Shown here: positions 9,101-18,900 of the stretch, piece after piece | Layout: every line of letters begins with the position of its first letter | How positions within the stretch are numbered: position 1 is the first letter of the stretch | Origin: Bacteroides sp. UBA1317 | GTDB lineage: Bacteria; Bacteroidota; Bacteroidia; Bacteroidales; Bacteroidaceae | NCBI GenBank assembly: GCA_002307035.1 | Contig: DBTL01000030.1 | Span: 1-43,822, forward strand | DNA: 43,822 nt | Direction of reading: 5' to 3' | Program-made: the position numbers and the translations under genes | Notes under the pieces: model-generated | What the model was told of the DNA's origin: nothing | The model's database searches: none | The model's input: the letters and a program-made list of their open reading frames with translations, nothing else

Positions 9101-10743
9101 AGGGACATAACTAACTCTTCTCTGATTGGATCGATAGGAGGATTTGTTACTTGCGCAAATTGCTGACGGAAATAATTATATAATAATTGCGGCTTCTCCG
9201 AAAGAATAGCTAGTGGTGTATCATTTCCCATAGAACTGATAGGTTCTGCACCTGTAGTACTCATAGGTGTGATAATCTTCTCTACATCTTCTTTTGAATA
9301 GCCAAATGCATGTAGCATGCGTTCGTAATTATCTACTTTATGAGATATTTTGCGTCCGCTTTTTAATTCGTCAAGCTCAATTCTGTTATTAGCGAGCCAT
9401 GTACGATAAGGTCTTGCCTGAGCTAGTCCTTCTTTAAGTTCACCATCATAGTATATTTTTCCTTTTTCGGTGTCAATAAGCAATATCTTTCCCGGTTGAA
9501 GACGCCCTTTCTCTTTGATGTCTCCCGGTTCAAAATCCATAACACCTACTTCAGATGCCACAACCATCATGTCGTTGTGTGTAATCAGATAGCGAGCCGG
9601 ACGTAGGCCGTTTCTATCTAACATTCCACCTGCATATCTTCCATCGCTAAACAATAATGCAGCAGGCCCATCCCATGGTTCCATTAAGATAGAATGGTAT
9701 TCGTAGAATGCTTTTAAATCGTCGCTTATCGGATTCTTTTCGTTAAAGGATTCAGGAACGAGCATGGCCATTGCATGTGGCAGGCTCATGCCCGACATCA
9801 CTAAGAACTCTAAGACATTATCCAGAGATGCGCTGTCACTCATTCCCTGTTGAATAATTGGGCGTATATTCTTTATGTCACCCAATTTTGGTGAAGATAG
9901 AACGGTTTCCCGAGCGTCCATCCAAGCACGGTTACCACGAATCGTATTAATTTCACCGTTATGAGCCAGTAAACGGAATGGTTGTGCTAAACTCCAAGTA
10001 GGGAATGTGTTCGTGCTAAAACGAGAGTGCACCAACGCTAATCCACTGGTGAAATAGCTATTTGTTAAATCAGGAAAATAAGTTCTCAATTGCAAAGAGG
10101 AAAGCATTCCTTTATATATTATGCTTTTTGTAGAAAGAGAAACGATATAAAACTCTTTTTTTGTTGCAATTGAAGAGTCTTTTATTCTATTTTCTATTTT
10201 TTTTCGAATGATATAGAGCTTGCATTCGGCTGTTTCTGTTTCGGCAAAACCAGTGATAAATATCTGTTTAATATCAGGTTCACTTGCCAAAGCGTCATGA
10301 CCTAGAATTTCTGGATTGGTAGGCACGTTTCTTAAATGCATTAAAGTCAATCCTTCTTTTTCTATTTCTTCAATAATAATGCTAAGAATGTTTGCTTGAT
10401 CTTTTTCCTTTTTAGGCAAAAAGAACAATCCTGTCCCATATTTACCTTTTTCAGGAACTGGAATGCCTTGTAATAAGATGAATTCGTGAGGAATCTGTAG
10501 CATAATACCAGCGCCATCTCCGGTTTTATTATCGGCTCCTTCAGCACCTCTATGGCGCATGTTTTCAAGCACTTTTAGCGCTGATTCAACGATCTCATGT
10601 GATTTACCTCCGTGAATGTTTACTAACATACCAACACCACATGCATCATGCTCGTATGCAGCATCATATAAGCCTAGTTGCTCAGGTTGTTGCTGGTAAG
10701 GTATTGCTTCTGTTTCGTTGTTAAAAAGTTCTTTTTCTTTCAT
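6199..10743 (-). CDS. gltB: Glutamate synthase large (alpha) subunit
   Basis: Catalyses glutamine + 2-oxoglutarate -> 2 glutamate, the GOGAT half of ammonium assimilation. It has 1514 residues, as expected. The class II amidotransferase domain starts at C35 (ACGVGML) after a short propeptide that must be cleaved; the central and FMN-binding synthase domains follow, with the cysteine cluster C-x5-C-x4-C (CVMMRKCHMNTCPVG, near residue 1130) that binds the 3Fe-4S centre; the C-terminal GXGXG beta-helix domain contains the repeated glycine pattern around residues 1290-1440. It is the first gene of gltB-gltD-asnB, with a promoter element at 10796-10803. Confidence 0.97.
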   Translation of the reverse strand: MKEKELFNNETEAIPYQQQPEQLGLYDAAYEHDACGVGMLVNIHGGKSHEIVESALKVLENMRHRGAEGADNKTGDGAGIMLQIPHEFILLQGIPVPEKGKYGTGLFFLPKKEKDQANILSIIIEEIEKEGLTLMHLRNVPTNPEILGHDALASEPDIKQIFITGFAETETAECKLYIIRKKIENRIKDSSIATKKEFYIVSLSTKSIIYKGMLSSLQLRTYFPDLTNSYFTSGLALVHSRFSTNTFPTWSLAQPFRLLAHNGEINTIRGNRAWMDARETVLSSPKLGDIKNIRPIIQQGMSDSASLDNVLEFLVMSGMSLPHAMAMLVPESFNEKNPISDDLKAFYEYHSILMEPWDGPAALLFSDGRYAGGMLDRNGLRPARYLITHNDMMVVASEVGVMDFEPGDIKEKGRLQPGKILLIDTEKGKIYYDGELKEGLAQARPYRTWLANNRIELDELKSGRKISHKVDNYERMLHAFGYSKEDVEKIITPMSTTGAEPISSMGNDTPLAILSEKPQLLYNYFRQQFAQVTNPPIDPIREELVMSLTEYIGAVGMNILTPNESHCKMVRLNHPILSNTQLDILCNIRYKGFKTVKLPMLFEVSKGKTGLQEALAELCKLAEDSVSEGVNYIVLTDRSIDATHAAIPSLLAVSAVHHHLISVGKRVQTALVVESGEIREVMHAALLLGFGASALNPYMAFAILDRLVSDKDIQLDYATAEKNYIKAICKGLLKIISKMGISTIRSYRGAKIFEAVGLSEELSSTYFGGIGSRIGGIRLEEIAKDAITFHDNGFESEIIDDQLINKGIYAYRKDGEYHAWNPETISTLQLATRLGSYKKFKEYAAIVDGKESSTFLRDFLDYKRKPISIDKVEPVENIMKRFVTGAMSYGSISREAHEAMAIAMNKIHGRSNTGEGGEDAARFIPREDGSSLRSAIKQVASGRFGVTTEYLVNADEIQIKVAQGAKPGEGGQLPGYKVDQVIAKTRHSIPGISLISPPPHHDIYSIEDLAQLIFDLKNVNPKAVISVKLVAETGVGTIAAGVAKAKADLIVISGAEGGTGASPASSIRYAGISPELGLSETQQTLVLNGLRGQIKLQTDGQLKTGRDIVIMAMLGAEEFGFATSALIVLGCVMMRKCHMNTCPVGVATQNEELRKRFRGRSEYLVNFFNYLAEDVREHLAEMGFEKLDDIIGRTDLIERKAEDNIEKHSLLDFSKLLVRIDNKASLRHMTNQDHAISKVKDVEIIHAASAAIEDAKEMSLEYTIANTDRAVGAMLSGAIAIKHGEKGLPEHTLSVKFKGSAGQSFGAFLVSGVNFKLEGEANDYLGKGLSGGRIALLPPVRSNFEAEHNTIAGNTLLYGATSGEVYINGRVGERFAVRNSGAIAVVEGVGDHCCEYMTGGRVVVLGQTGKNFAAGMSGGVAYVWNKEGNFDFFCNMEMVELSLIEEASYRKELHELIRQHYLYTGSKLARTMLDDWGHYVDEFIQIVPIEYKKVLQEEQMRKLQQKIADMQRDY

Positions 10744-10795
10744 TCCATTTAGCTTATTTGTATGATAATACCTCTTGTTGTATCAAAATGTTCTG

Positions 10796-10803
10796 CAAAT
10801 ATA
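10796..10803 (-). promoter_or_regulatory. Promoter -7 element (TATATTTG) for gltB-gltD-asnB
   Basis: Minus-strand TATATTTGC fits TAnnTTTG, placing the transcription start near 10789 and giving a leader of about 45 nt. No TTTG at the -33 position, so an activator may be needed. Confidence 0.5.
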
Positions 10804-11072
10804 CGAATCTAATTTCATAATGTTATCTTTATTTTGATTTTGTGTTTTATTAATTGAGTTTTATTTTGATTTTAGTTATAATTAATAATAAAAAAGGCAC
10901 TAAAAGTAATGAATTGAAAGATATTATCTTTATTTGTGTTTTAATCTAAATATTTGATTGTTATTATTTTGATATTGTATATAAATAAGTCTTTAAACAA
11001 AAAAGTCGTTTTATTGCATGTTTATGTCAAATTTTTAATTGGCAATATAATCTTTATGTAATTCATAATATG

Positions 11073-11080
11073 TATCTTTG
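11073..11080 (+). promoter_or_regulatory. Promoter -7 element (TATCTTTG) for glmS-purF-carAB
   Basis: TATCTTTGC fits TAnnTTTG exactly; the start site would be near 11087, about 20 nt before the glmS ATG at 11107. No clear -33 TTTG at the usual spacing. Confidence 0.6.
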
Positions 11081-11106
11081 CACTCGAAATAAAAACATAA
11101 TTGAAT

Positions 11107-12951
11107 ATGTGTGGAATAGTAGGCTATATTGGTAAAAGAGATGCCTATCCCATCCTCATCAAAGGGTTGAAACGATTGGAATACCGTGGGTATGACAGTG
11201 CGGGGGTGGCATTAATCAGTAATAACCAAGAGTTAAACGTGTATAAAACGAAAGGCAGAGTATCTGATCTCGAAAATTTCGTTATTCAAAAAGATATTTC
11301 CGGTAATATAGGCATTGCCCATACACGTTGGGCTACTCATGGAGAGCCTTGTTCCCTAAATGCTCATCCTCATTTCTCTTCTTCAGAAAAATTAGCTCTT
11401 ATTCACAACGGCATTATTGAAAATTACGCAGTTCTCAAAGAAAAACTTCAATCTAAAGGTTATCTCTTTAAGAGTAGTACTGACACTGAAGTACTTGTGC
11501 AGCTCATTGAATACATAAAAATCTCTAATAATCTTGATTTGCTTACAGCTGTTCAGCTCGCATTAGGTGAGGTTATAGGAGCTTATGCGATTGCTGTGTT
11601 GGAAAAAGATCATCCGAATGAGATTATAGCGGCTCGCAAAAGCAGTCCGTTGGTTGTAGGAATTGGTCAAGATGAATTCTTCTTGGCTTCCGATGCTACT
11701 CCTATCGTAGAATATACTGATAAGGTCGTATATCTGGAAGATGAAGAGATAGCGTTGATTCGACGGGATATGGATTTGAAAGTCGTGAATCTTAATAATG
11801 TAGAGATGACTCCTGAAATTAAGAGTGTGAAACTTAATTTAGGGCAATTGGAAAAGGGAGGATATCCTCACTTTATGTTGAAAGAGATCACTGAGCAACC
11901 CGACTGTATTCATGATTGTATGCGCGGGCGCATCAATGTGGAAGGATCAAATGTTGTGCTTTCGGCTGTTATTGATCATAAAGAAAGACTATTAAATGCG
12001 AAACGTTTTATAATAGTAGCTTGTGGAACCTCATGGCATGCAGGATTGATAGGCAAACATCTTATTGAAAGCTTCTGTCGTATTCCTGTAGAAGTAGAAT
12101 ATGCCTCTGAATTCCGATATCGTGATCCGGTAATTGATTCCAGTGATGTTGTTATTGCCATTTCCCAGTCAGGTGAAACGGCTGATACGTTAGCAGCTAT
12201 TGAATTAGCCAAGAGTAGAGGTGCTTTTATCTATGGAATATGTAATGCGATTGGCTCTTCTATTCCTCGTGCTACTCATACAGGTTCCTATATACATGTT
12301 GGCCCTGAAATAGGTGTAGCTTCTACAAAAGCTTTCACAGGGCAGGTAACAGTGCTTACCATGTTAGCACTAACACTTGCTAGAGAAAAACATAGCATTA
12401 GTGAAGAAGAATTTCTTCGAATAGTGAAAGAATTGAATAAGGTACCTGAGAAAATGAAAGAGGTACTGAAATTGAACGATAAGATAGCTGAATTATCAAA
12501 GATATTTACGTACGCTCATAACTTTATCTATTTGGGCCGTGGATATAGCTACCCTGTGGCACTTGAAGGAGCATTAAAATTGAAGGAAATATCTTACATA
12601 CATGCTGAAGGCTATCCGGCGGCAGAGATGAAACATGGCCCAATTGCGCTGGTTGATGCTGAAATGCCTGTGGTAGTGATTGCGACTCAAAACGGATTAT
12701 ATGAAAAGGTGCTTAGCAATATTCAAGAGATCAAGGCCCGTAAAGGAAAGGTTATTGCTTTAGTTACGCAAGGAGATACATTTATCAGTAAGATAGCTGA
12801 TTATTGTATCGAGTTGCCGGAAACGATAGAATGTCTTGATCCGTTGATCGCTACTGTACCACTTCAGCTATTTGCTTATCATATTGCTGTGTGTAAGGGC
12901 ATGGATGTTGATCAGCCCAGAAATTTAGCTAAATCTGTAACGGTAGAATAA
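11107..12951 (+). CDS. glmS: Glutamine-fructose-6-phosphate aminotransferase (isomerizing)
   Basis: Makes glucosamine-6-phosphate from fructose-6-phosphate and glutamine, the entry to peptidoglycan and LPS amino sugars. The start at 11107 exposes the catalytic Cys in MCGIVGYIG; an in-frame TTG at 11101 would add two residues before it and block the N-terminal nucleophile. Domain order: Ntn glutaminase (1-220, with LEYRGYDSAG, HTRWATHG and HNGIIENY), then two SIS sugar isomerase domains (ACGTSWHAG, SQSGETADT, ASTKAFTGQ), ending in the typical K-S-V-T-V-E tail. It has 614 residues, normal length. It is the first gene of a four-gene plus-strand operon. No glmS ribozyme was recognised in the leader. 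Confidence 0.97.
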   Translation: MCGIVGYIGKRDAYPILIKGLKRLEYRGYDSAGVALISNNQELNVYKTKGRVSDLENFVIQKDISGNIGIAHTRWATHGEPCSLNAHPHFSSSEKLALIHNGIIENYAVLKEKLQSKGYLFKSSTDTEVLVQLIEYIKISNNLDLLTAVQLALGEVIGAYAIAVLEKDHPNEIIAARKSSPLVVGIGQDEFFLASDATPIVEYTDKVVYLEDEEIALIRRDMDLKVVNLNNVEMTPEIKSVKLNLGQLEKGGYPHFMLKEITEQPDCIHDCMRGRINVEGSNVVLSAVIDHKERLLNAKRFIIVACGTSWHAGLIGKHLIESFCRIPVEVEYASEFRYRDPVIDSSDVVIAISQSGETADTLAAIELAKSRGAFIYGICNAIGSSIPRATHTGSYIHVGPEIGVASTKAFTGQVTVLTMLALTLAREKHSISEEEFLRIVKELNKVPEKMKEVLKLNDKIAELSKIFTYAHNFIYLGRGYSYPVALEGALKLKEISYIHAEGYPAAEMKHGPIALVDAEMPVVVIATQNGLYEKVLSNIQEIKARKGKVIALVTQGDTFISKIADYCIELPETIECLDPLIATVPLQLFAYHIAVCKGMDVDQPRNLAKSVTVE

Positions 12952-12975
12952 ATCATCTAATAGCAAACATAAGAG

Positions 12976-14859
12976 ATGGAACAATTGAAACATGAATGTG
13001 GTGTTGCCATGATTCGTTTACTTAAACCACTGGAATACTATCAGAAAAAGTACGGAACTTGGATGTATGGTTTGAACAAACTCTATCTATTGATGGAGAA
13101 ACAGCATAATCGTGGGCAAGAAGGAGCTGGCTTGGCATGTGTTAAATTAGAAGCTAATCCGGGAGAGGAATATATGTTTCGTGAACGAGCTTTAGGTTCG
13201 GGAGCCATTACCGAGATCTTCGGGAATGTACAGAGTCACTTTAAAGATGTTGCATCTGATAAACTATCAGATGCTGATTATGCCAAACGTTGTCTTCCTT
13301 TTGCAGGAGAGGTTTATATGGGGCATTTAAGATACAGTACTACTGGTAAGTCAGGTATTACATACGTACACCCTTTCCTTCGTCGCAACAATTGGAGAGC
13401 AAAAAATTTAGCTTTGTGTGGCAACTTCAATATGACCAATGTGGATGAGATATTTTCGAAAATCACTGCAATTGGCCAGCACCCTCGTAAATATGCGGAT
13501 ACATATATTATGCTCGAACAAATGGGACACCGTTTGGATAGAGAAGTTGAGCGTTTGTATCGTGAATGTGAAGATGAAGGTCTGGCGGGAATGGATATAA
13601 CTCATGAAATAGAGGAACGCATTGACCTTTCAAACGTTCTCAAGACTACTACAAAAGAATGGGATGGAGGATATGTTGTTTGTGGTGTCACGGGTAGTGG
13701 TGAATCTTTCGCTGTGCGAGATCCTTGGGGCATTCGCCCGGCTTATTGGTATATAGATGACGAGGTTGCTGTTTTAGCTTCTGAACGTCCGGTTATTCAG
13801 ACTGCTTTCAATGTATCAGCAGAGTCAATAAGAGAGCTACAACCCGGCGAAGCCATCTTCTTAAATAAAGCAGGGAAGATGCATCTTTCTCAGATTAATA
13901 AAGCCAGAGAGATAAAAGCTTGCTCTTTTGAACGTATTTATTTCTCTCGTGGAAGCGATGTAGAAATATATAAGGAGAGGAAAATGTTAGGGGAAAAGTT
14001 GGTTGAACCTATTCTAAAAGCAATCAATAACGATGTCGAACATACGGTCTTTTCTTTTATTCCTAATACTGCTGAAGTTGCATTTTACGGTATGCTCGAG
14101 GGTTTTGACAACTACCTGAATGAGCTAAAAGTGAAACGCATTGAAGCCTTGGGGCATAATCCTACGCATGATGAGTTGGAAAATATTCTTTCGATGCGTA
14201 TACGTAGTGAAAAAGTGGCAATCAAAGATATAAAGCTTCGCACATTCATAGCCGAGGGCAACAGTCGCAATGATTTGGCTGCACACGTTTATGATATCAC
14301 ATATGGAAGTTTGAAACCTTATGAAGATAACTTAGTGATAATCGATGATAGTATTGTTCGAGGAACGACTTTGAAACAAAGCATCATAGGAATTCTGGAT
14401 CGTTTGAATCCGAAAAAAATAGTAATTGTGTCTTCTTCTCCGCAAGTGCGTTATCCTGATTATTACGGGATTGACATGGCTCGTATGAATGAGTTCATAG
14501 CCTTTAAAGCTGCCATCGAATTATTAAAGGAAAGAGATATGAAAGATGTCATTGAACGTGCATATAACAAGGCTAAAGAACAAGTTGATTTTCCTAAAGA
14601 TCAGATGTTGAACCATGTAAAGGAAATATATGCACCTTTCACAGACGAAGAGATATCGGCCAAGATGGTGGAGCTACTTACTCCTAAAGGCACCAAAGCA
14701 AAAGTGGAAATTGTTTATCAGCATTTGGAAGGGCTGCATGAGGCATGTCCAAAGAATAAAGGAGATTGGTACTTTAGCGGAGATTATCCCACACCCGGAG
14801 GTGTAAAATTAGTGAATCAAGCCTTCATTAATTACATAGAACAAGTATATCAATTTTAA
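12976..14859 (+). CDS. purF: Large amidophosphoribosyltransferase-like class II glutamine amidotransferase
   Basis: PurF-family protein: N-terminal Ntn glutaminase (nucleophile C8 in ECGVAM, then KQHNRGQEGAG, GHLRYSTTG and CGNFN) and a C-terminal phosphoribosyltransferase domain with the PRPP loop V-I-I-D-D-S-I-V-R-G-T-T at about residues 454-465. The expected reaction is PRPP + glutamine -> phosphoribosylamine, the first purine step. At 627 residues it is over 100 longer than ordinary PurF (about 460-520): there is an extra helical stretch before the PRPP loop (about residues 385-425) and a C-terminal extension of about 110. It sits 24 bp after glmS. It may be the purine enzyme or a specialised paralog; whether the genome has a standard PurF elsewhere cannot be seen here. 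Confidence 0.8.
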   Translation: MEQLKHECGVAMIRLLKPLEYYQKKYGTWMYGLNKLYLLMEKQHNRGQEGAGLACVKLEANPGEEYMFRERALGSGAITEIFGNVQSHFKDVASDKLSDADYAKRCLPFAGEVYMGHLRYSTTGKSGITYVHPFLRRNNWRAKNLALCGNFNMTNVDEIFSKITAIGQHPRKYADTYIMLEQMGHRLDREVERLYRECEDEGLAGMDITHEIEERIDLSNVLKTTTKEWDGGYVVCGVTGSGESFAVRDPWGIRPAYWYIDDEVAVLASERPVIQTAFNVSAESIRELQPGEAIFLNKAGKMHLSQINKAREIKACSFERIYFSRGSDVEIYKERKMLGEKLVEPILKAINNDVEHTVFSFIPNTAEVAFYGMLEGFDNYLNELKVKRIEALGHNPTHDELENILSMRIRSEKVAIKDIKLRTFIAEGNSRNDLAAHVYDITYGSLKPYEDNLVIIDDSIVRGTTLKQSIIGILDRLNPKKIVIVSSSPQVRYPDYYGIDMARMNEFIAFKAAIELLKERDMKDVIERAYNKAKEQVDFPKDQMLNHVKEIYAPFTDEEISAKMVELLTPKGTKAKVEIVYQHLEGLHEACPKNKGDWYFSGDYPTPGGVKLVNQAFINYIEQVYQF

Positions 14860-14893
14860 TATTTTTAGCTACTTAGTATATAGATAGACTGCA

Positions 14894-15979
14894 ATGCAAC
14901 AAAGAAATGTAACTTTAATCCTTGACGACGGGAGCCGTTTCCACGGAAAGTCGTTTGGCTATGAAAAGCCGGTGGCAGGTGAAGTGGTTTTCAATACCGC
15001 TATGACCGGTTATCCGGAGAGTTTAACTGATCCCTCTTATGCCGGACAGTTAATGACGCTTACTTATCCGTTAGTAGGTAACTATGGAGTTCCACCCTTA
15101 ACACAGGAATCCAATGGTTTATCAACTTTCATGGAAAGTGAGAAAATTCATGCTGAAGCTATTATAGTAAGTGATTATTCTTACGAATACAGTCATTGGA
15201 ATGCCAAAGAAAGCCTTGCTGAGTGGTTGAAGCGAGAACAAATTCCCGGAATTACGGGAATTGATACGCGAGAGCTTACCAAAGTACTTCGAGAACATGG
15301 GGTAATGATGGGCAAGATTATTTTTGACGATGATGCTGACAACATACCGGAAGCTACTTATAGTGGAATTAATTATGTAGATAAGGTTTCCTGTAAAGAA
15401 GTGATTCGTTATAATGCGGGTAAGGCTAACAAAAAAGTAGTACTTGTAGATTGTGGCGTAAAAACGAATATTATTCGTTGCTTTCTTAAACGCAATGTGG
15501 AGGTCATCCGTGTACCATGGGATTATGACTTTTCTAATCTTCAATACGATGGTTTGTTTATTAGCAATGGTCCGGGTGATCCTGATACATGTGATGCAGC
15601 TGTGCAAAACATCCGTAAAGCAATGCAAAATCCTAAATTACCTATTTTTGGTATTTGCATGGGCAATCAACTACTCTCTAAAGCTGGTGGAGCATCTGTT
15701 TATAAACTGAAGTATGGTCATCGTAGTCACAATCAACCAGTGCGTATGGTCGGAACAAACCGTTGCTTCATAACTAGTCAGAACCATGGCTATGCTGTTG
15801 ATAATAATACGTTGACTGATGACTGGGAACCACTGTTTATTAATATGAACGATGGATCGAACGAAGGTATTAAGCATAAAACCAATCCATGGTTTTCGGC
15901 TCAGTTTCACCCCGAAGCTGCAAGTGGGCCGAAAGATACAGAGTTCTTGTTCGACGAGTTTGTTAATCTGCTAAAATAA
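14894..15979 (+). CDS. carA: Carbamoyl-phosphate synthase small (glutaminase) subunit
   Basis: Class I (triad) amidotransferase that hydrolyses glutamine and channels ammonia to CarB for carbamoyl phosphate, feeding pyrimidine and arginine synthesis. N-terminal CarA domain: FHGKSFGYEKP and VVFNTAMTGYPESLTDPSYAGQ region; C-terminal GATase with nucleophile C255 in GICMGNQ (the usual His of GICLGHQ is Asn here) and the FHPEA His/Glu pair near the end. It has 361 residues, slightly shorter than E. coli CarA (about 380). It starts 34 bp after the purF-like gene and ends 6 bp before carB, so coupling with carB is likely. Confidence 0.96.
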   Translation: MQQRNVTLILDDGSRFHGKSFGYEKPVAGEVVFNTAMTGYPESLTDPSYAGQLMTLTYPLVGNYGVPPLTQESNGLSTFMESEKIHAEAIIVSDYSYEYSHWNAKESLAEWLKREQIPGITGIDTRELTKVLREHGVMMGKIIFDDDADNIPEATYSGINYVDKVSCKEVIRYNAGKANKKVVLVDCGVKTNIIRCFLKRNVEVIRVPWDYDFSNLQYDGLFISNGPGDPDTCDAAVQNIRKAMQNPKLPIFGICMGNQLLSKAGGASVYKLKYGHRSHNQPVRMVGTNRCFITSQNHGYAVDNNTLTDDWEPLFINMNDGSNEGIKHKTNPWFSAQFHPEAASGPKDTEFLFDEFVNLLK

Positions 15980-15985
15980 CCGATA

Positions 15986-18900
15986 ATGATGATGAAAGAA
16001 GATATAAAGAAAGTACTGCTGTTAGGTTCCGGTGCTTTAAAAATTGGTGAAGCCGGTGAATTTGATTATTCCGGTTCCCAAGCGCTCAAAGCTTTGAAAG
16101 AAGAAGGAATAGAGACAATCCTTATCAATCCTAATATTGCTACCGTGCAAACGAGCGAGGGAGTGGCCGATCAGATTTATTTCTTGCCTGTCACTCCTTA
16201 TTTTGTGGAGAAAGTCATTCAGAAAGAGAAACCTCAAGGCATTCTGCTCGCTTTTGGAGGTCAAACAGCTCTCAATTGTGGTGTGGAGCTATATAGAACG
16301 GGTATTCTTGAAAAGTATAACCTTGAAGTGCTTGGTACTCCCGTACAAGCCATTATTGATACTGAAGATCGTGAATTGTTCATCAATAAATTGAATGAGA
16401 TTGATGTAAAAACGATCAAGAGTGAAGCTGTAAATAATGTGATCGATGCACGTCGTGCTGCTAAAGAACTGGGTTATCCGGTTATTATTCGTGCTGCATA
16501 CGCACTCGGAGGTTTAGGCTCAGGCTTTTGTGACAATGAAGATGAACTTGATCATATTGCTGAGAAAGCATTCTCCTTTTCGCCACAGATCTTGGTGGAA
16601 AAAAGTTTGAAGGGTTGGAAAGAAGTGGAGTACGAGGTTGTGCGTGACCGTTTTGACAACTGCATCACGGTTTGTAACATGGAAAACTTCGACCCGCTGG
16701 GCATTCATACCGGCGAGTCTATTGTTATAGCTCCTTCGCAAACACTTACTAATGCTGAATATCACAAACTTCGTGAATTGGCTATTCGTATCATTCGTCA
16801 CATTGGCATTGTAGGAGAGTGTAATGTGCAATATGCATTCGACCCTGAATCGGAAGATTATCGTGTTATCGAGGTGAATGCTCGTCTGAGTCGCTCTTCT
16901 GCTTTGGCTTCTAAAGCGACCGGTTATCCTCTTGCTTTTGTTGCTGCCAAGTTAGGATTAGTATATGGACTTTTTGAGTTGAAGAACTCCGTTACTAAAA
17001 CTACCTCAGCTTTCTTTGAACCGGCTTTGGATTATGTAGTTTGTAAGATACCTCGTTGGGACTTAGGTAAGTTTCACGGAGTGGACCGCGAACTAGGTTC
17101 TTCGATGAAATCAGTTGGAGAAGTAATGGCTATCGGCCGTACTTTTGAAGAAGCTATACAGAAAGGACTTCGCATGATCGGTCAAGGTATGCATGGCTTT
17201 GTGGGCAATAAGGAATTGGTTATTTCAGATGTAGATAAGGCCTTGCGCGAGCCGACTGATAAACGTATTTTTGTTATTTCTAAGGCATTTCGTGCCGGAT
17301 ATACCGTTGATCAGGTTCATGAGCTCACTAAAATAGACAAGTGGTTCCTGCAAAAACTGATGAATATCATCGTAACATCGGGTGAGTTGCACCAGTGGGG
17401 AAACAATAATAAGCAGCTATCTATGCTTTCGGCAGAGTTGTTGCTCAAAGCTAAGCAACAAGGGTTTTCAGACTTCCAGATTGCTCGAGCTACCGGCTTT
17501 GGTGAAGATATGGAAAAGGGCATACTACTTGTACGTAACTACCGCAAGAGCATTGGCATTGTGCCGGTTGTGAAACAAATTGATACGCTTGCAGCTGAAT
17601 ATCCTGCGCAGACTAATTATTTATATCTGACCTATTGTGGCACAACTAATGATGTGAATTATCTGGGTGACCATAAATCTATCGTTGTATTGGGTTCGGG
17701 TGCTTACCGAATTGGTTCATCTGTAGAATTTGACTGGTGTGGAGTGCAAGCACTGAATACCATCCGCAAAGAGGGTTTTCGCAGTGTGATGATTAATTAT
17801 AATCCGGAAACGGTTTCTACTGATTATGATATGTGCGATCGTCTTTACTTTGACGAACTTACCTTTGAACGTGTGATGGATATCCTCGAACTAGAGAATC
17901 CTCATGGAGTTATCGTGTCTACCGGAGGGCAGATACCGAATAACCTTGCTATGCGATTGGATGAGCAAAAAGTACATATTTTGGGTACGACAGCCAAGAG
18001 CATTGATAATGCCGAAGATCGTGAAAAATTCTCTGCTATGCTAGATCGTATTGGTGTGGACCAGCCACGTTGGAGAGAGTTAACTTCACTTGAGGATATC
18101 AATGTATTCGTTGAAGAAGTTGGATTCCCCGTGTTGGTGCGTCCGTCATACGTGCTTTCTGGTGCAGCTATGAATGTGTGCTCTAATGACGAAGAGTTGG
18201 AGCGCTTCCTAAAGTTGGCTGCTAACGTAAGCAAGAAGCATCCGGTAGTCGTGAGCCAATTCATCGAGCATGCCAAAGAGGTTGAAATGGATGCTGTAGC
18301 CAGAGAGGGAGAAATTGTAGCTTATGCTATTAGTGAACATATTGAGTTTGCCGGTGTACATAGTGGAGATGCTACGATACAATTTCCGCCGCAAAAACTT
18401 TATGTTGAAACAGTACGCCGCATCAAGCGTATCAGCCGTGAGATCGCTAAAGAACTTCATATTTCCGGACCTTTCAATATCCAGTTTCTTGCACGAGAGA
18501 ATGACATCAAAGTAATAGAGTGTAATTTGCGTGCATCGCGTAGCTTTCCTTTCGTAAGTAAAGTGCTGAAGATTAATTTCATCGAACTAGCTACTAAGGT
18601 AATGCTTGGCTTGCCGGTTGAGAAACCGTCGAAGAATCTTTTCGAACTCGACTATGTGGGTATCAAAGCCTCACAGTTCTCATTCAACCGCTTGCAAAAG
18701 GCCGACCCTGTATTGGGTGTTGATATGGCTTCGACAGGAGAGGTTGGCTGCATCGGTTCCGATACTTCGAGTGCGGTGTTACAATCTATGTTGTCTGTAG
18801 GGCATCGCATACCAAAGAAAAATATATTACTTTCTACCGGTACGCCTAAGCAGAAAGCAGATATGATAGATGCTGCTCGCTTATTGTCTGAGAAAGGGTA

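Larger units (their letters stand above)
10744..11106. other. Divergent regulatory region between gltB and glmS
   Basis: This 363-bp AT-rich stretch has no plausible gene. It carries the gltB promoter element at 10796-10803 (minus) and the glmS element at 11073-11080 (plus). A 14-bp direct repeat, TTTATTTTGATTTT, occurs at 10828-10841 and 10860-10873, 32 bp apart (about three helical turns), and a shorter third copy TTATTTTGAT lies at 10964-10973. These may be binding sites of a nitrogen-responsive regulator or chance repeats in AT-rich DNA. Confidence 0.5.

Noticed and set aside
11081..11106. Possible glmS ribozyme in the glmS leader
   Set aside because: The leader is only about 20 nt from the promoter element and cannot hold the ribozyme fold.
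15122..15628. 168-residue antisense frame inside carA
   Set aside because: carA is a certain gene in the other strand with intact motifs; the antisense frame has no recognisable domain or start signals.
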